Shown here: positions 1 through 8,923 of the stretch, one piece after another
Position numbering within the stretch: position 1 is the stretch's first letter
Layout of the letters: each line of letters begins with the position of its first letter
From: Candidatus Latescibacterota bacterium
GTDB taxonomy: Bacteria > JAAXHH01
Direction: 5' to 3'
Assembly (NCBI GenBank): GCA_012270975.1
Contig: JAAXHH010000013.1
Span: 37,240-101,239 of the forward strand
Length of the DNA stretch: 64,000 bases
Translations under genes and position numbers: made by a program
Notes under the pieces: model-generated
Database searches by the model: none
Told to the model about the DNA's origin: nothing
The model's input: the letters and a program-made list of their open reading frames with translations, nothing else

Positions 1-1909
1 ATACGGTGACGCCGGCCAGCAGGCCGCCGAGCGTCTCCGGGCCGAAGACGAAACCCACGACTACGGGCGTCAGAACGGCCAGCAGGCCGGGAAGGACCAT
101 GCGGCGAATGGCCGCCTTGGTGGAGATCTCCACGCACCGGGCGTACTCCGGCTTGCCGCTCGCCGCCTCGAAGACGTCCCGGTCCTCCTGGGTCCAGTCC
201 CCTTCGTCCACCCCGTCGTTCTTCTTCATCACCGACAGTGCGGCCTTGAGCTCCGGGATGGCGTTGAACTGGCGCCGGACCTCCTCGATCATGGCCATGG
301 CCGCCTGTCCCACGGCGTTCATGGCGAGGGCGGAGAAGAGGAAGGGCAGCATGCCGCCCACGAAGAGTCCCGCCATGACACGGGGATTGGCGATGTCGAT
401 GCTCGAAATGCCCACCTGCACCATGTAGGCCGCGAAGAGCGCCAGCGCGGTCAGGGCCGCGGAGCCGATGGCGAAACCCTTGCCGATGGCCGCGGTCGTG
501 TTGCCCACCGCGTCGAGCTTGTCGGTTCGCTGGCGGACCTCGGGCGGAAGCTCCGCCATCTCGGCCACGCCGCCCGCGTTGTCGGAAATGGGACCGTAGG
601 CGTCCACCGCCAGCTGGATCCCCGTGTTGGACAGCATGCCCAGGGCTGCCATGGCGATCCCGTACAGTCCGGCGAAATAGTAAGCGCCCATGATGCCCGC
701 GGCGATGATCAGGATGGGAATGGCCGTGGACCGCATGCCGATGCCCAGTCCGGCGATGATGTTGGTCGCCGTGCCCGTCACGGACTGCCGCGAAATGGAC
801 GTGACCGGACCGGTATGAGTGCCCGTGTAGTGTTCGGTGATCAGGCCGATGCCCAGGCCGGCCAGCAGGCCGATCGTAGCCGCGATGAAGACGCCCAGGC
901 TGGTGTAGGTCTCCCCGCCCAGGGTGAAGTCGCCGGGCAGGAGGTAGTCGATAAGCAGGTACATGACGGCGACCATGATGGCGGAGGAGCCGAATTCGCC
1001 CTTGTTCAGGCCGGACTGGGGATTGCCGCCCTCCTTGACCGATACCATGAAGGTGCCGAGGATCGAGATGATGATGCCCGCGCCCGCGATGATCAGGGGC
1101 AGGGTGATGAAGACCGGATCGTATACGCCCGCGACGAGGATGCCGGCGCCCAGCACCATGGAGCCGAGGATGGAGCCCACGTAGGATTCGAAGAGGTCGG
1201 CGCCCATGCCGGCCACGTCGCCCACGTTGTCTCCCACGTTGTCGGCGATGGAGGCCGGATTAAGGGGATGGTCCTCGGGAATCCCCGCCTCCACCTTGCC
1301 CACCAGGTCGGCGCCCACGTCGGCCGCCTTGGTGTAGATGCCCCCGCCCACGCGGGCGAAGAGGGCGATCGACGAAGCGCCCAGCGAAAAGCCGGAAATG
1401 ACGTTCAGCACCCGGCCGATGCCGGACTCGTCAATGCCGAAGAGGCCCGTGTAGAGAATGAACAGGCCGCCGAGCCCCAGGACGCCCAGGCCCACCACGT
1501 TCAGTCCCATGACCGACCCGCCGGCGAATGCCACGTTCAGCGCCCGGGCCAGTCCGGTCCGTGCCGCGTGGGTCGTCCGCGTGTTGGCCCGTACGGCCAC
1601 GCGCATGCCCAGGAAGCCGGCCAGGCCCGAAGCCAGCGCGCCGGTGACGAAGGACAGGGCGATGAGGGCGCTGGACTCGACCTTGCCCATGTTCGCCACG
1701 GCCAGCAGCGCGGCCACGACCACGACGAAAATCGCCAGAACACGGTACTCCGCCTTGAGGAAGGCCATGGCGCCCTCGGAAATGCTGGCGCCAATGGACT
1801 TCATCTTGTCCGTTCCCTCATCCTGTCCGTTTATCCAGGCCGTCCTCCAGATGGCGTAAATCAATCCCAGCAGACCCGCGCCGATCACACCGTACATCAA
1901 CTCGTTCAT
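1..1909 (-). CDS. hppA: Membrane-bound (K+-dependent type) ion-translocating pyrophosphatase, 3' end truncated by window edge
   Basis: Manual translation from ATG at 1909: [19 protein letters not shown]...[59 protein letters not shown]...[35 protein letters not shown] is the mPPase substrate-binding signature. Absent from ORF track because it runs off the left edge. Confidence 0.96.
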   Translation of the reverse strand, partial: MNELMYGVIGAGLLGLIYAIWRTAWINGQDEGTDKMKSIGASISEGAMAFLKAEYRVLAIFVVVVAALLAVANMGKVESSALIALSFVTGALASGLAGFLGMRVAVRANTRTTHAARTGLARALNVAFAGGSVMGLNVVGLGVLGLGGLFILYTGLFGIDESGIGRVLNVISGFSLGASSIALFARVGGGIYTKAADVGADLVGKVEAGIPEDHPLNPASIADNVGDNVGDVAGMGADLFESYVGSILGSMVLGAGILVAGVYDPVFITLPLIIAGAGIIISILGTFMVSVKEGGNPQSGLNKGEFGSSAIMVAVMYLLIDYLLPGDFTLGGETYTSLGVFIAATIGLLAGLGIGLITEHYTGTHTGPVTSISRQSVTGTATNIIAGLGIGMRSTAIPILIIAAGIMGAYYFAGLYGIAMAALGMLSNTGIQLAVDAYGPISDNAGGVAEMAELPPEVRQRTDKLDAVGNTTAAIGKGFAIGSAALTALALFAAYMVQVGISSIDIANPRVMAGLFVGGMLPFLFSALAMNAVGQAAMAMIEEVRRQFNAIPELKAALSVMKKNDGVDEGDWTQEDRDVFEAASGKPEYARCVEISTKAAIRRMVLPGLLAVLTPVVVGFVFGPETLGGLLAGVTV

Positions 1910-2005
1910 ATCCCGAAACCTTCTCCCTTGAAATCGATCTCCCCTGAATAACGCACACCCGTTATTCTGTCGTCAGATGAATGTAATGCGAACGTCCACA
2001 CACAC

Positions 2006-2032
2006 AGAGGGCGGGTCTGGAACCCGCCCTCT
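2006..2032 (-). terminator. Perfect 11-bp inverted repeat (AGAGGGCGGGT-ctgga-ACCCGCCCTCT) between tonB-like gene and hppA
   Basis: Direct reading of stem-loop downstream of the minus-strand stop at 2100; no strong U-tract, so intrinsic termination is likely but not certain. Confidence 0.6.
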
Positions 2033-2099
2033 GTTCTACCAAAACTGCCAGAAGGTATGCGCCGCGACGACAACCCGGTGGCGACGCTGAAAACCGGCC

Positions 2100-2840
2100 T
2101 CAGCGTAATCTGAACACCACGGACTGCGCAACCCAGACGGCCACCGGCCGGTTATTCTGGATCGCGGGCGTGTAGATCGTCCGCCTGATTGCTTCGATCG
2201 CCGCTTCATCCAGGCCGGCGCCAACGCCTCTTGCGAGTATCGTTTCTCGAACCCTGCCTTCCTTGTCGACCAGGATCCTGACGATCACCGTGCCCTCTAT
2301 ACCTGCCTTGCGAGCAAGTTCCGGGTATTCGGGCGAGATCGGCGTGGTTGGCTGGGGGCCGACCTCAAAGGGTATAAACGCATCGGGCGGCGGCAGCGCC
2401 TCATCCTCTATGGCGATGTTTTCTTCTTCCGGCGCCTCGATGATGATATTCTCTTCCTCGATATCCTGGATCACCGGCGCGATGCTCTGGCTCATCTCGG
2501 TCTGCGTGGCGATCGTCATCTCCGCGGATACTTCGGCGTCATCCACGGGTTCCGGGATGCCGATCACCGGCCGGGAAGGCGCCTCCACCGGTACCTCCGG
2601 CATTTCCGGTGCGTCGGTGAGCGCCGGCGGCGGCCCCAGGTCGGCATACGTCACGATCGTAGTCGCGTACTGCCGGTTCATCTCCTGGAGATACCAGACG
2701 GTCCAGTAGGTACCCAGCGCAATCATGTGAATGATGATGGCTGCGAGGATGCCCCGTTTGGCGTTCCTCTGGTAGAAGAACTTGATGGGGGATTCTTTCT
2801 TCAGAGGAAAATGTTCGACGCTGAGCAGCGATCCGATCAT
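2100..2840 (-). CDS. Energy transducer TonB-family protein
   Basis: N-terminal TM segment, acidic/proline-rich linker, C-terminal TonB domain (YPELARKAGIEGTVIVRILVDKEGRVRE...AAIEAIRRTIYTPAIQNNRPVAVWV). Confidence 0.92.
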   Translation of the reverse strand: MIGSLLSVEHFPLKKESPIKFFYQRNAKRGILAAIIIHMIALGTYWTVWYLQEMNRQYATTIVTYADLGPPPALTDAPEMPEVPVEAPSRPVIGIPEPVDDAEVSAEMTIATQTEMSQSIAPVIQDIEEENIIIEAPEEENIAIEDEALPPPDAFIPFEVGPQPTTPISPEYPELARKAGIEGTVIVRILVDKEGRVRETILARGVGAGLDEAAIEAIRRTIYTPAIQNNRPVAVWVAQSVVFRLR

Positions 2841-3355
2841 GAGCCAAACACCTCCTCGTACTTATCCTGCTCCAGAACCGTAATACTGAAACGGTCGATG
2901 GCGCCCAACTGAAGTTCGTCCATGACGTTGACCATCTGCTCGTAGGGACTCGTGCGCTGTATCATCACCAGGGTCACCAGCTTGGATTCGCCGTCATGCT
3001 CTTCGGCGTTCTCCGCTTCCTTCTCCTTGATGAAATCCTGGACATCATCCAGCGTAAGCAGTTCCGGCGTCATGTCCCTGCCGATCTGCCAGAACATGCG
3101 ATCATCGTCCAGCATGTAGATCAGCAGCACGTTCGATTCCGCGATCTCGACCTTGTCGTCCTTGTCGGGCGGAATGTTGAGCTCCATGGTCTGCGGCGCT
3201 CTGAACACCGTGGTGACCATAAAGAAGATGAGCAGGAGGAATGCGATGTCCACCATGGGCGTCATGTCGATGAAAATCTGGTCGCGCGGCTTTTTCTTCT
3301 TAGCGCCTTCCTTCTTCCTGTCGCTGGCTTTCTGAGTGCCCTGGACAGCTGCCAT
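2837..3355 (-). CDS. Biopolymer transporter ExbD/TolR family protein
   Basis: DMTPMVDIAFLLLIFFMVTTVFRAPQTMELNIP motif; overlaps tonB start by 4 bp. Confidence 0.92.
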   Translation of the reverse strand: MAAVQGTQKASDRKKEGAKKKKPRDQIFIDMTPMVDIAFLLLIFFMVTTVFRAPQTMELNIPPDKDDKVEIAESNVLLIYMLDDDRMFWQIGRDMTPELLTLDDVQDFIKEKEAENAEEHDGESKLVTLVMIQRTSPYEQMVNVMDELQLGAIDRFSITVLEQDKYEEVFGS

Positions 3356-3361
3356 GTGTCA

Positions 3362-3850
3362 TCACCTCCTTACCAGGTCGTGGTTGACCGGCCTCAGGCT
3401 GGTGGGCTCGTCGTCGGACGACGAGCCGCCGTCGTCCTCGAAGTTGGTCACCAGGTTGAACCGGGTATTGTTCGTTTTCTGGAGAATTTCCATCATGTCG
3501 CTGATAACGCCAAACTCGGCATCCTTGTGCGCCTTGATGGCGATACGCAGCCTGGGATTGCGGATACGCGCTTCCACCAGCGCCTTCTCCATTTCGGACA
3601 TCTCGATCGATACCTCGGGCTGGGGTTCCAGCCGCCAGAACATCTGGTTTTCGGGTTTTGGACCGACCGTCAGAATCACGACGTCCGATTCAGGCAGCTT
3701 GATCACCGAATGCGATTCCGGCAAAAGAATGGGGATCGATTCCGGTGCCTTGAACTGGGTCGTCGCCATGAAGAAGATGAGCAGCAGGAAGGCGATATCC
3801 ACCATAGGGGTCATGTCGATCATGACCGGCTTGTGTTTTCCGTGCGCCAT
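3362..3850 (-). CDS. Biopolymer transporter ExbD/TolR family protein (second copy)
   Basis: MIDMTPMVDIAFLLLIFFMATTQFKAPESIPILLPES motif. Confidence 0.92.
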   Translation of the reverse strand: MAHGKHKPVMIDMTPMVDIAFLLLIFFMATTQFKAPESIPILLPESHSVIKLPESDVVILTVGPKPENQMFWRLEPQPEVSIEMSEMEKALVEARIRNPRLRIAIKAHKDAEFGVISDMMEILQKTNNTRFNLVTNFEDDGGSSSDDEPTSLRPVNHDLVRR

Positions 3851-3876
3851 ATCTCAGACTCCTTAATGCCGCCCGA

Positions 3877-4593
3877 TTAGGCCCGGCCGGTAAGAATGGC
3901 CAGGACTTCCTGTGCCACTTCGTCGACGGCGTAGGTGAACATGTCCACCTTGTTGACGAAGTAATTGTACGCGACGATACCCATGATGGCCGCGGCCAGT
4001 CCGCCCGCCGTGTTGATCAGCGCTTCCGAGATGCCGAGGGCGAGCTGAATGGCGTCCGGCGCACCTTCGTTGGCCATGGCGGCAAAGGCGCGGATCATGC
4101 CGATCGTCGTCCCGAGCAGCCCCACCAGGGTGGCGATGGTCGCGATGGTCTGCAGCGCGATCAGGTTGCGTTCGAGCAACGGCGTCTCGAGGGCATTGGC
4201 TTCTTCGAAGGCCCGCTTGATCTCCTGCACCTGCCGGTCGCTCGTCAGGTTCTCATCGGCGATGGTCTCGAAACGCTCGAGGCCTGCGCGCAGCACGTTC
4301 GCCATGGTGCCCTGCTGGGCATTGCACAGGTTGACCGCCCGGGTGATATCGTTGTTGCGTATCGCGCCCATGGCGTCCTTGAGAAAGGCCACCTGCGACC
4401 GCTTCCCGCGGGCTTTCTTCAGCGTCAGCGACCGCTCGATGATGAAGGTGATATCCAGCATGGTGAGCACCATGAGGCCGATTACCACCGGTCCGCCGTC
4501 CTTTACGAACTGTGGCAGAAAGTACTCGAAGATTATCCATGAAACTATAAAGCAAAGGACGATAATGATCATGATAAAGGCGCCTGGCCGCAT
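3877..4593 (-). CDS. MotA/TolQ/ExbB proton channel family protein
   Basis: IATIATLVGLLGTTIGMIRAFAAMAN...ISEALINTAGGLAAAIMGIVAYNYF signature. Confidence 0.93.
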   Translation of the reverse strand: MRPGAFIMIIIVLCFIVSWIIFEYFLPQFVKDGGPVVIGLMVLTMLDITFIIERSLTLKKARGKRSQVAFLKDAMGAIRNNDITRAVNLCNAQQGTMANVLRAGLERFETIADENLTSDRQVQEIKRAFEEANALETPLLERNLIALQTIATIATLVGLLGTTIGMIRAFAAMANEGAPDAIQLALGISEALINTAGGLAAAIMGIVAYNYFVNKVDMFTYAVDEVAQEVLAILTGRA

Positions 4594-4868
4594 ATCAATT
4601 TCTCCTTAAACTTTGTTCTGGTACGATTGTGAACGGAATACTGAAACTATCATCTCACTGTTAGATCATCCCTGCCAGATAAACCGAAATACTACAGGAT
4701 CTTAACGAGTCCTTTTAACTTCGGCGGGACAAACGCCTTTCTTGACCACCACCTTTCCATCCGTGTCCTGTGTGTCGCCTGTGAACAGGCTTTGGTAATG
4801 TTCCGAATGCCGGTTCTTCCCCAACACGCGCTACGCGCAGCGCGGCGGGCCGGTAATATGACCGATTC

Positions 4869-6866
4869 TCAACCGCCCTGCAATTGCTCGTAGATCTCCC
4901 GCACGGTGTTCAACTGTTCCCGCGCCCTGCCATTGTTCGGATCCAGCTTCAGGCACTCCCTGTAATGGCGGATCGCCGGGCCGAGTTGTTGGGAATTCGT
5001 ATAGGCCTGGGCGAGCAGGAGATGGTAGGAAGCCTCGTCCGGCTTCAACTCGATGGCCTTCCGGAGCCGGCCGATGGCACCGCCCCAGTCCTCGTTCATC
5101 ACCCGGTCGAATCCAAGCCGGTAATAGGCTTCGTGATCGGTAGGATCGATTTCGAGCACGCGCTGAAACGTCGTGCGCGCATTCGAAAAGTCCTCTAGGA
5201 TCAGGTATGCCGTACCCAGGAACTTCAACGGCTGGAGAATAGACTTCGGATCTTCCTCAGCCTCTTCGGACCTGAGGTTCAGGGCATGCATCAAGGCATC
5301 CCGGGCGACCGCGCCTTCACTGGCCACCAGCCCGGCGATACCCATGTTCAGAAAGGCCGTGTAGGACGTACTGTCGTGGGAGACCTTGGCGCGGTACATA
5401 TCTATCGAAGCGGAGTAGATGGCTGGCCGCTGGTCGCGCTCCACGTCGCGCGCTTCGCCGTATATCTCTCTGCCGAGATTATAGTACACATTGCTCAGCG
5501 TGAGTTTTGTCCGTTCGTTCTCCGCCGCCTGTATCGCCGGCTCCAGCACTGCTTTGACGGCCGTCACGGCCTGCCCGTATTGTCCCTGCTTGATGAACGA
5601 ACGTCCGTAGTAGGCGTATGGATTCTGATCATTCGGATTGACCCTGATGGCCTCTTCGAGGTATGGAATGGCCTCCCCGTACTTCTCCTGGTCGAAATAG
5701 ACCAGCGCCAGCTGGATGTAGGGCTTCTCCGACGAACCGTCCAGTTCAATGGACTTCTTCAGATTGACGATGCCTTCGTCGTACAGGCCCACCTCCGGCT
5801 GCGTCTGTACCCAGCCCAGGCTGAAATGCAACTCCGCGTTGTCCGCGTTCTGCATCAGGGCTTCCTTGTAGGCGTTGACCGCCTCTGTGTACATGCCTTC
5901 GGCCACCAGTCCGTCCCCCATGGGCAGATAGGCTTCAATCTTGCCCGGATCCAGCTCGACGGTCTTCATGTAATGCGGCACCGCCATTTTGATCCGTCTC
6001 GTCTTGTTGAGCGACTCGGCCAGCATGAAATAGGCCTCGGCGTTCGTATCGTCGAGGGCGACGTACTTTTCCAACGGCTCGACGGCGAGGGGATACCGTT
6101 CGGCGACGTACTGGATGAACCCCTGCTGGAACCAGGCGTCTTTCAGGGTGGGATCAAGTTCCGTCGCTTTCCGGAATCCGGCGTAGGATTCGTTCCACTG
6201 CCGCGCCTTGAAATGCAACTGGCCGATCCGGTAGTGGGTCATGGCCGCGTCCGGGGAATCGGGCTGCATGGCGAGGGCCTGCCGGTAGTTGGTGATGGCC
6301 AGCCCCCAGACGTTCTGGGCCTCGTAGACGTCGCCCAGCCCCTGTACGTACAGCGGGTTCTGCGGGTCGATTCCACGCGCCCGTGTGAAGAGAACCATGG
6401 CGCTCTGCAGATCGTCCTGGGCAATGGCCAGCTGACCCTCGGAATAGAAGAACCTCGCGTCCTTCTCCTTGGTGCGCTTCAGACCTTCCCGGATCGACTT
6501 CTCCGCTTCCTCGAACTGGCCCTTTTCGATCTGCAGCAGGCTCAGTTCGAAACGGGCGTCGTGGTTTTTCTTCTGCTGGTCCACGGCGATGTCGAATTCG
6601 GACAGGGCTTCATCCGTGTGTCCCTGCCTTTTCAATGCCAGGCCGAGCAGGTAATGGGCGTCCGTATTTTTCTTCCCGTTGCTGAGCACGTCCCGGAGTA
6701 TGGAAATGGCTTCGTCGTAATTCCCGCCGTCGTAGGCCGCCCGGGCGGCGCCCACGCTTTGCGCTTCCGCCGGCTCCGGCGCTCCGGCCATGCCGGCCAG
6801 CAACAGCACGCCCAGGGCGAGGAATACGCCGAGGCATTTCCCGCGGTACAATCCTGCGATCCACAT
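4869..6866 (-). CDS. Tetratricopeptide repeat protein, exported (signal-peptide-like N-terminus)
   Basis: Many TPR units (e.g. ALKRQGHTDEALSEFDIAV; AYYRLGFDRVMNEDWGGAIGRLRKAIELKPDEASYHLLLAQAY). Confidence 0.9.
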   Translation of the reverse strand: MWIAGLYRGKCLGVFLALGVLLLAGMAGAPEPAEAQSVGAARAAYDGGNYDEAISILRDVLSNGKKNTDAHYLLGLALKRQGHTDEALSEFDIAVDQQKKNHDARFELSLLQIEKGQFEEAEKSIREGLKRTKEKDARFFYSEGQLAIAQDDLQSAMVLFTRARGIDPQNPLYVQGLGDVYEAQNVWGLAITNYRQALAMQPDSPDAAMTHYRIGQLHFKARQWNESYAGFRKATELDPTLKDAWFQQGFIQYVAERYPLAVEPLEKYVALDDTNAEAYFMLAESLNKTRRIKMAVPHYMKTVELDPGKIEAYLPMGDGLVAEGMYTEAVNAYKEALMQNADNAELHFSLGWVQTQPEVGLYDEGIVNLKKSIELDGSSEKPYIQLALVYFDQEKYGEAIPYLEEAIRVNPNDQNPYAYYGRSFIKQGQYGQAVTAVKAVLEPAIQAAENERTKLTLSNVYYNLGREIYGEARDVERDQRPAIYSASIDMYRAKVSHDSTSYTAFLNMGIAGLVASEGAVARDALMHALNLRSEEAEEDPKSILQPLKFLGTAYLILEDFSNARTTFQRVLEIDPTDHEAYYRLGFDRVMNEDWGGAIGRLRKAIELKPDEASYHLLLAQAYTNSQQLGPAIRHYRECLKLDPNNGRAREQLNTVREIYEQLQGG

Positions 6867-6943
6867 TATCGATTCCTCCTGTTTTCTAACGATTCAAGCG
6901 AAGAAGCCCAGGTCCGTGATGCGACGTGGCCGTCTTCGTTCAG

Positions 6944-7879
6944 TCATTCCGTCAGCTTGACCACCCTGACCGGCATGGTCGCCGGTACGATTCCTCCATC
7001 GATGGCGAGTTGCTGTCCCTTTACCGCGGTCAGGAAGGTTACGAATCCCGAGACCAGGTTTACGTCGAAGGACGAGCTTTTGAAATAGCAAAGTACGAAC
7101 GGACGGCGCAGCGGATAGAGCTTCTTGTGTATCTTGTTCGGTTCTTCAAGAATCTTGTTCTGAGTAGGCAGTATGTATTGTCCGCCTTCCTCTTCCGCCA
7201 CGCGAATGGCCTTGTAGTACCCCATCGTTTGGGGATGGGTCGTCATCAGGAGGCCCGTGATTCCGATCGATCCGGGATGGCTGCCGGCCAGACCCGTCAA
7301 AATGGCCATCGTGCTGCAGGGATAGACACCGGCGCCGTATTCCGCGTCACCGAGTACGCGTTCCTGGAAGACTTCGTATGTACCGGAATTCCGATCCCGG
7401 ACCAGGGGGCGGATCCGAATGTCCCTGCCGCCCACCTCCCGCCAGTTGGTAATCTTTCCCGTGTAAATGTCCTTCAACTGCCCCACGGTCAGTTCATCGA
7501 CGGGATTGTCTCCATGAAGGATGACCACGAGGGCGTCGTGGGCTACCGTCCGGGTGACAAACTGGCGCTCTCCGGTCGACAGTGCCGCGATCTCCGCCTC
7601 GTTCGGCTCTCGAGACATCACCGCCATGCGGCTTCGGCCCTCGGCGAGGTCCACCAGCGCTTCCCGCGAAGTCGTCCGGCCCACGTCGACGAAGGCTTCG
7701 TTGTAAGTCAACTCGAACTTTTGCGCCGAGCTTTCTATGTAGGGAAAGGCGACCTCCGCGCTGGATACTCTGATGTAACCCTTCGTAGCCGTTTCATCGG
7801 GTTCACTGCAACCTGCCGCGAATACGAGACAGGCTGCGGCCATGCACGCTGCCAGGTTTAGGACCCCGAACTTTTCCAT
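6944..7879 (-). CDS. PstS-family phosphate-type substrate-binding lipoprotein
   Basis: Lipobox-like LVFAAGCS, TSREALVDLAEGRSRMAVMSREP, DNPVDELTVGQLKDIYTGKITNWREVGG, RDRNSGTYEVF - typical PstS-like features. Confidence 0.88.
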   Translation of the reverse strand: MEKFGVLNLAACMAAACLVFAAGCSEPDETATKGYIRVSSAEVAFPYIESSAQKFELTYNEAFVDVGRTTSREALVDLAEGRSRMAVMSREPNEAEIAALSTGERQFVTRTVAHDALVVILHGDNPVDELTVGQLKDIYTGKITNWREVGGRDIRIRPLVRDRNSGTYEVFQERVLGDAEYGAGVYPCSTMAILTGLAGSHPGSIGITGLLMTTHPQTMGYYKAIRVAEEEGGQYILPTQNKILEEPNKIHKKLYPLRRPFVLCYFKSSSFDVNLVSGFVTFLTAVKGQQLAIDGGIVPATMPVRVVKLTE

Positions 7880-8166
7880 GAATCATCCTCTAGGATCGAG
7901 CGGGTTTCCTGGGTCCTCTTTTCGGAATAATAGGCCGAAAAGAACCTGAAAACCCCGTACAGGATGAGCACACTGCCGAAGACCAGTCTCAACTGTTCCG
8001 TCTGAATGAAGACTGTCAGGAGGTTTCCGGTCACGACCAGTACGCCGATAACGACCATCGCCACCGCAACCAGGTAGCCGAGGAATTGCCGAAATGACGT
8101 GATACGGATCATACGCGGGCGAGACGGAATCCAGCGTGCGGGCGTTACCGGCGCATTTTCGTTCAT
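7858..8166 (-). CDS. Small membrane protein of unknown function
   Basis: Two hydrophobic segments (FLGYLVAVAMVVIGVLVV; LRLVFGSVLILYGVFRFF); overlaps start of PstS-like gene by 22 bp; start chosen at MNENAPV (ORF track start is 8283). Confidence 0.6.
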   Translation of the reverse strand: MNENAPVTPARWIPSRPRMIRITSFRQFLGYLVAVAMVVIGVLVVTGNLLTVFIQTEQLRLVFGSVLILYGVFRFFSAYYSEKRTQETRSILEDDSWKSSGS

Positions 8167-8370
8167 TAATTCACCGCAGAATACGACCGACGAAACCACC
8201 TTGTCCAGCCCTGTGCGGCAACGACTTCGATTCATCAGCGGCCAGGCAGGGAAATTCAGGATTCCAAGGGTCGCGGTTTCCATTTGTTTCGATTCTATCT
8301 AAATAAACGCAGCAGTCCTGATTGTCAAGAAAAAGTTATGGCTGTTTGATGCGTTTCAGATGACCGTAAA

Positions 8371-8386
8371 GTGACGTTTTCGTCAC
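8371..8386. promoter_or_regulatory. Inverted repeat GTGACG-tttt-CGTCAC, candidate operator or hairpin
   Basis: Direct reading of perfect 6-bp dyad in the intergenic region. Confidence 0.35.
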
Positions 8387-8400
8387 ATGACGGTCCGCGT

Positions 8401-8853
8401 CTAGTGACGGTCCGAGGCGCGCTCGCAGAGTTCGATCAGCACCCCGTTCGCGCTTCGGGGGTGGACGAAGGCGACCCGCGCGCCGCCGGCCCCCGTGCGC
8501 GGCGTTTCGTCGATCAGCCGGAATCCCTGCTCGCGCAGGACCCCCAGCGCTTCTTCCACGTCGTCGACCTCGAAGGCTACGTGATGTACGCCCTCGCCGC
8601 GCTTCTCGATGAAACGGGCCACCGGGCTCTCCGGGTCCGTCGCCTCCAGGAGTTCCACCCGGGTATCGCCTATGGGGAGAAAAGCCACGTTAACGTGGTC
8701 GATTTCCACCGTTTCCCGGCCTTGCAATGGCAATCCGAGGGCATCGTGATAGAGGCGCAGCGCTTCGTCCAGGTTCCGCACCGCGATTCCAATGTGCGCG
8801 ATCCGTGCGGTCCGTGCAGACCGGGCGATTCTGTGCGGAAGTTCTCCCGACAT
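8401..8853 (-). CDS. mce: Methylmalonyl-CoA epimerase (VOC fold)
   Basis: RIAHIGIAVRNLDEALRLYHDALGLPL...VEIDHVNVAFLPIGDTRVELLEAT...EGVHHVAFEVDDV; adjacent to mutase; start moved to MSGELPH so it does not overlap mutase. Confidence 0.9.
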   Translation of the reverse strand: MSGELPHRIARSARTARIAHIGIAVRNLDEALRLYHDALGLPLQGRETVEIDHVNVAFLPIGDTRVELLEATDPESPVARFIEKRGEGVHHVAFEVDDVEEALGVLREQGFRLIDETPRTGAGGARVAFVHPRSANGVLIELCERASDRH

Positions 8854-8923
8854 GGTATAAGGGTCTCCTGGTACACGGCCGACGATACGAGTGGCCGGCA
8901 CCGGGCCGGCTCCGGTTGATGCG

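Noticed and set aside
815-1951. Plus-strand ORF of 378 aa
   Set aside because: Antisense to the hppA coding region; protein is low-complexity (Gly/Asp/His/Gln rich) with no recognisable domain.
5286-7088. Plus-strand ORF of 600 aa
   Set aside because: Antisense to the TPR gene, whose repeats are unmistakable; long antisense ORFs are expected at this GC content.
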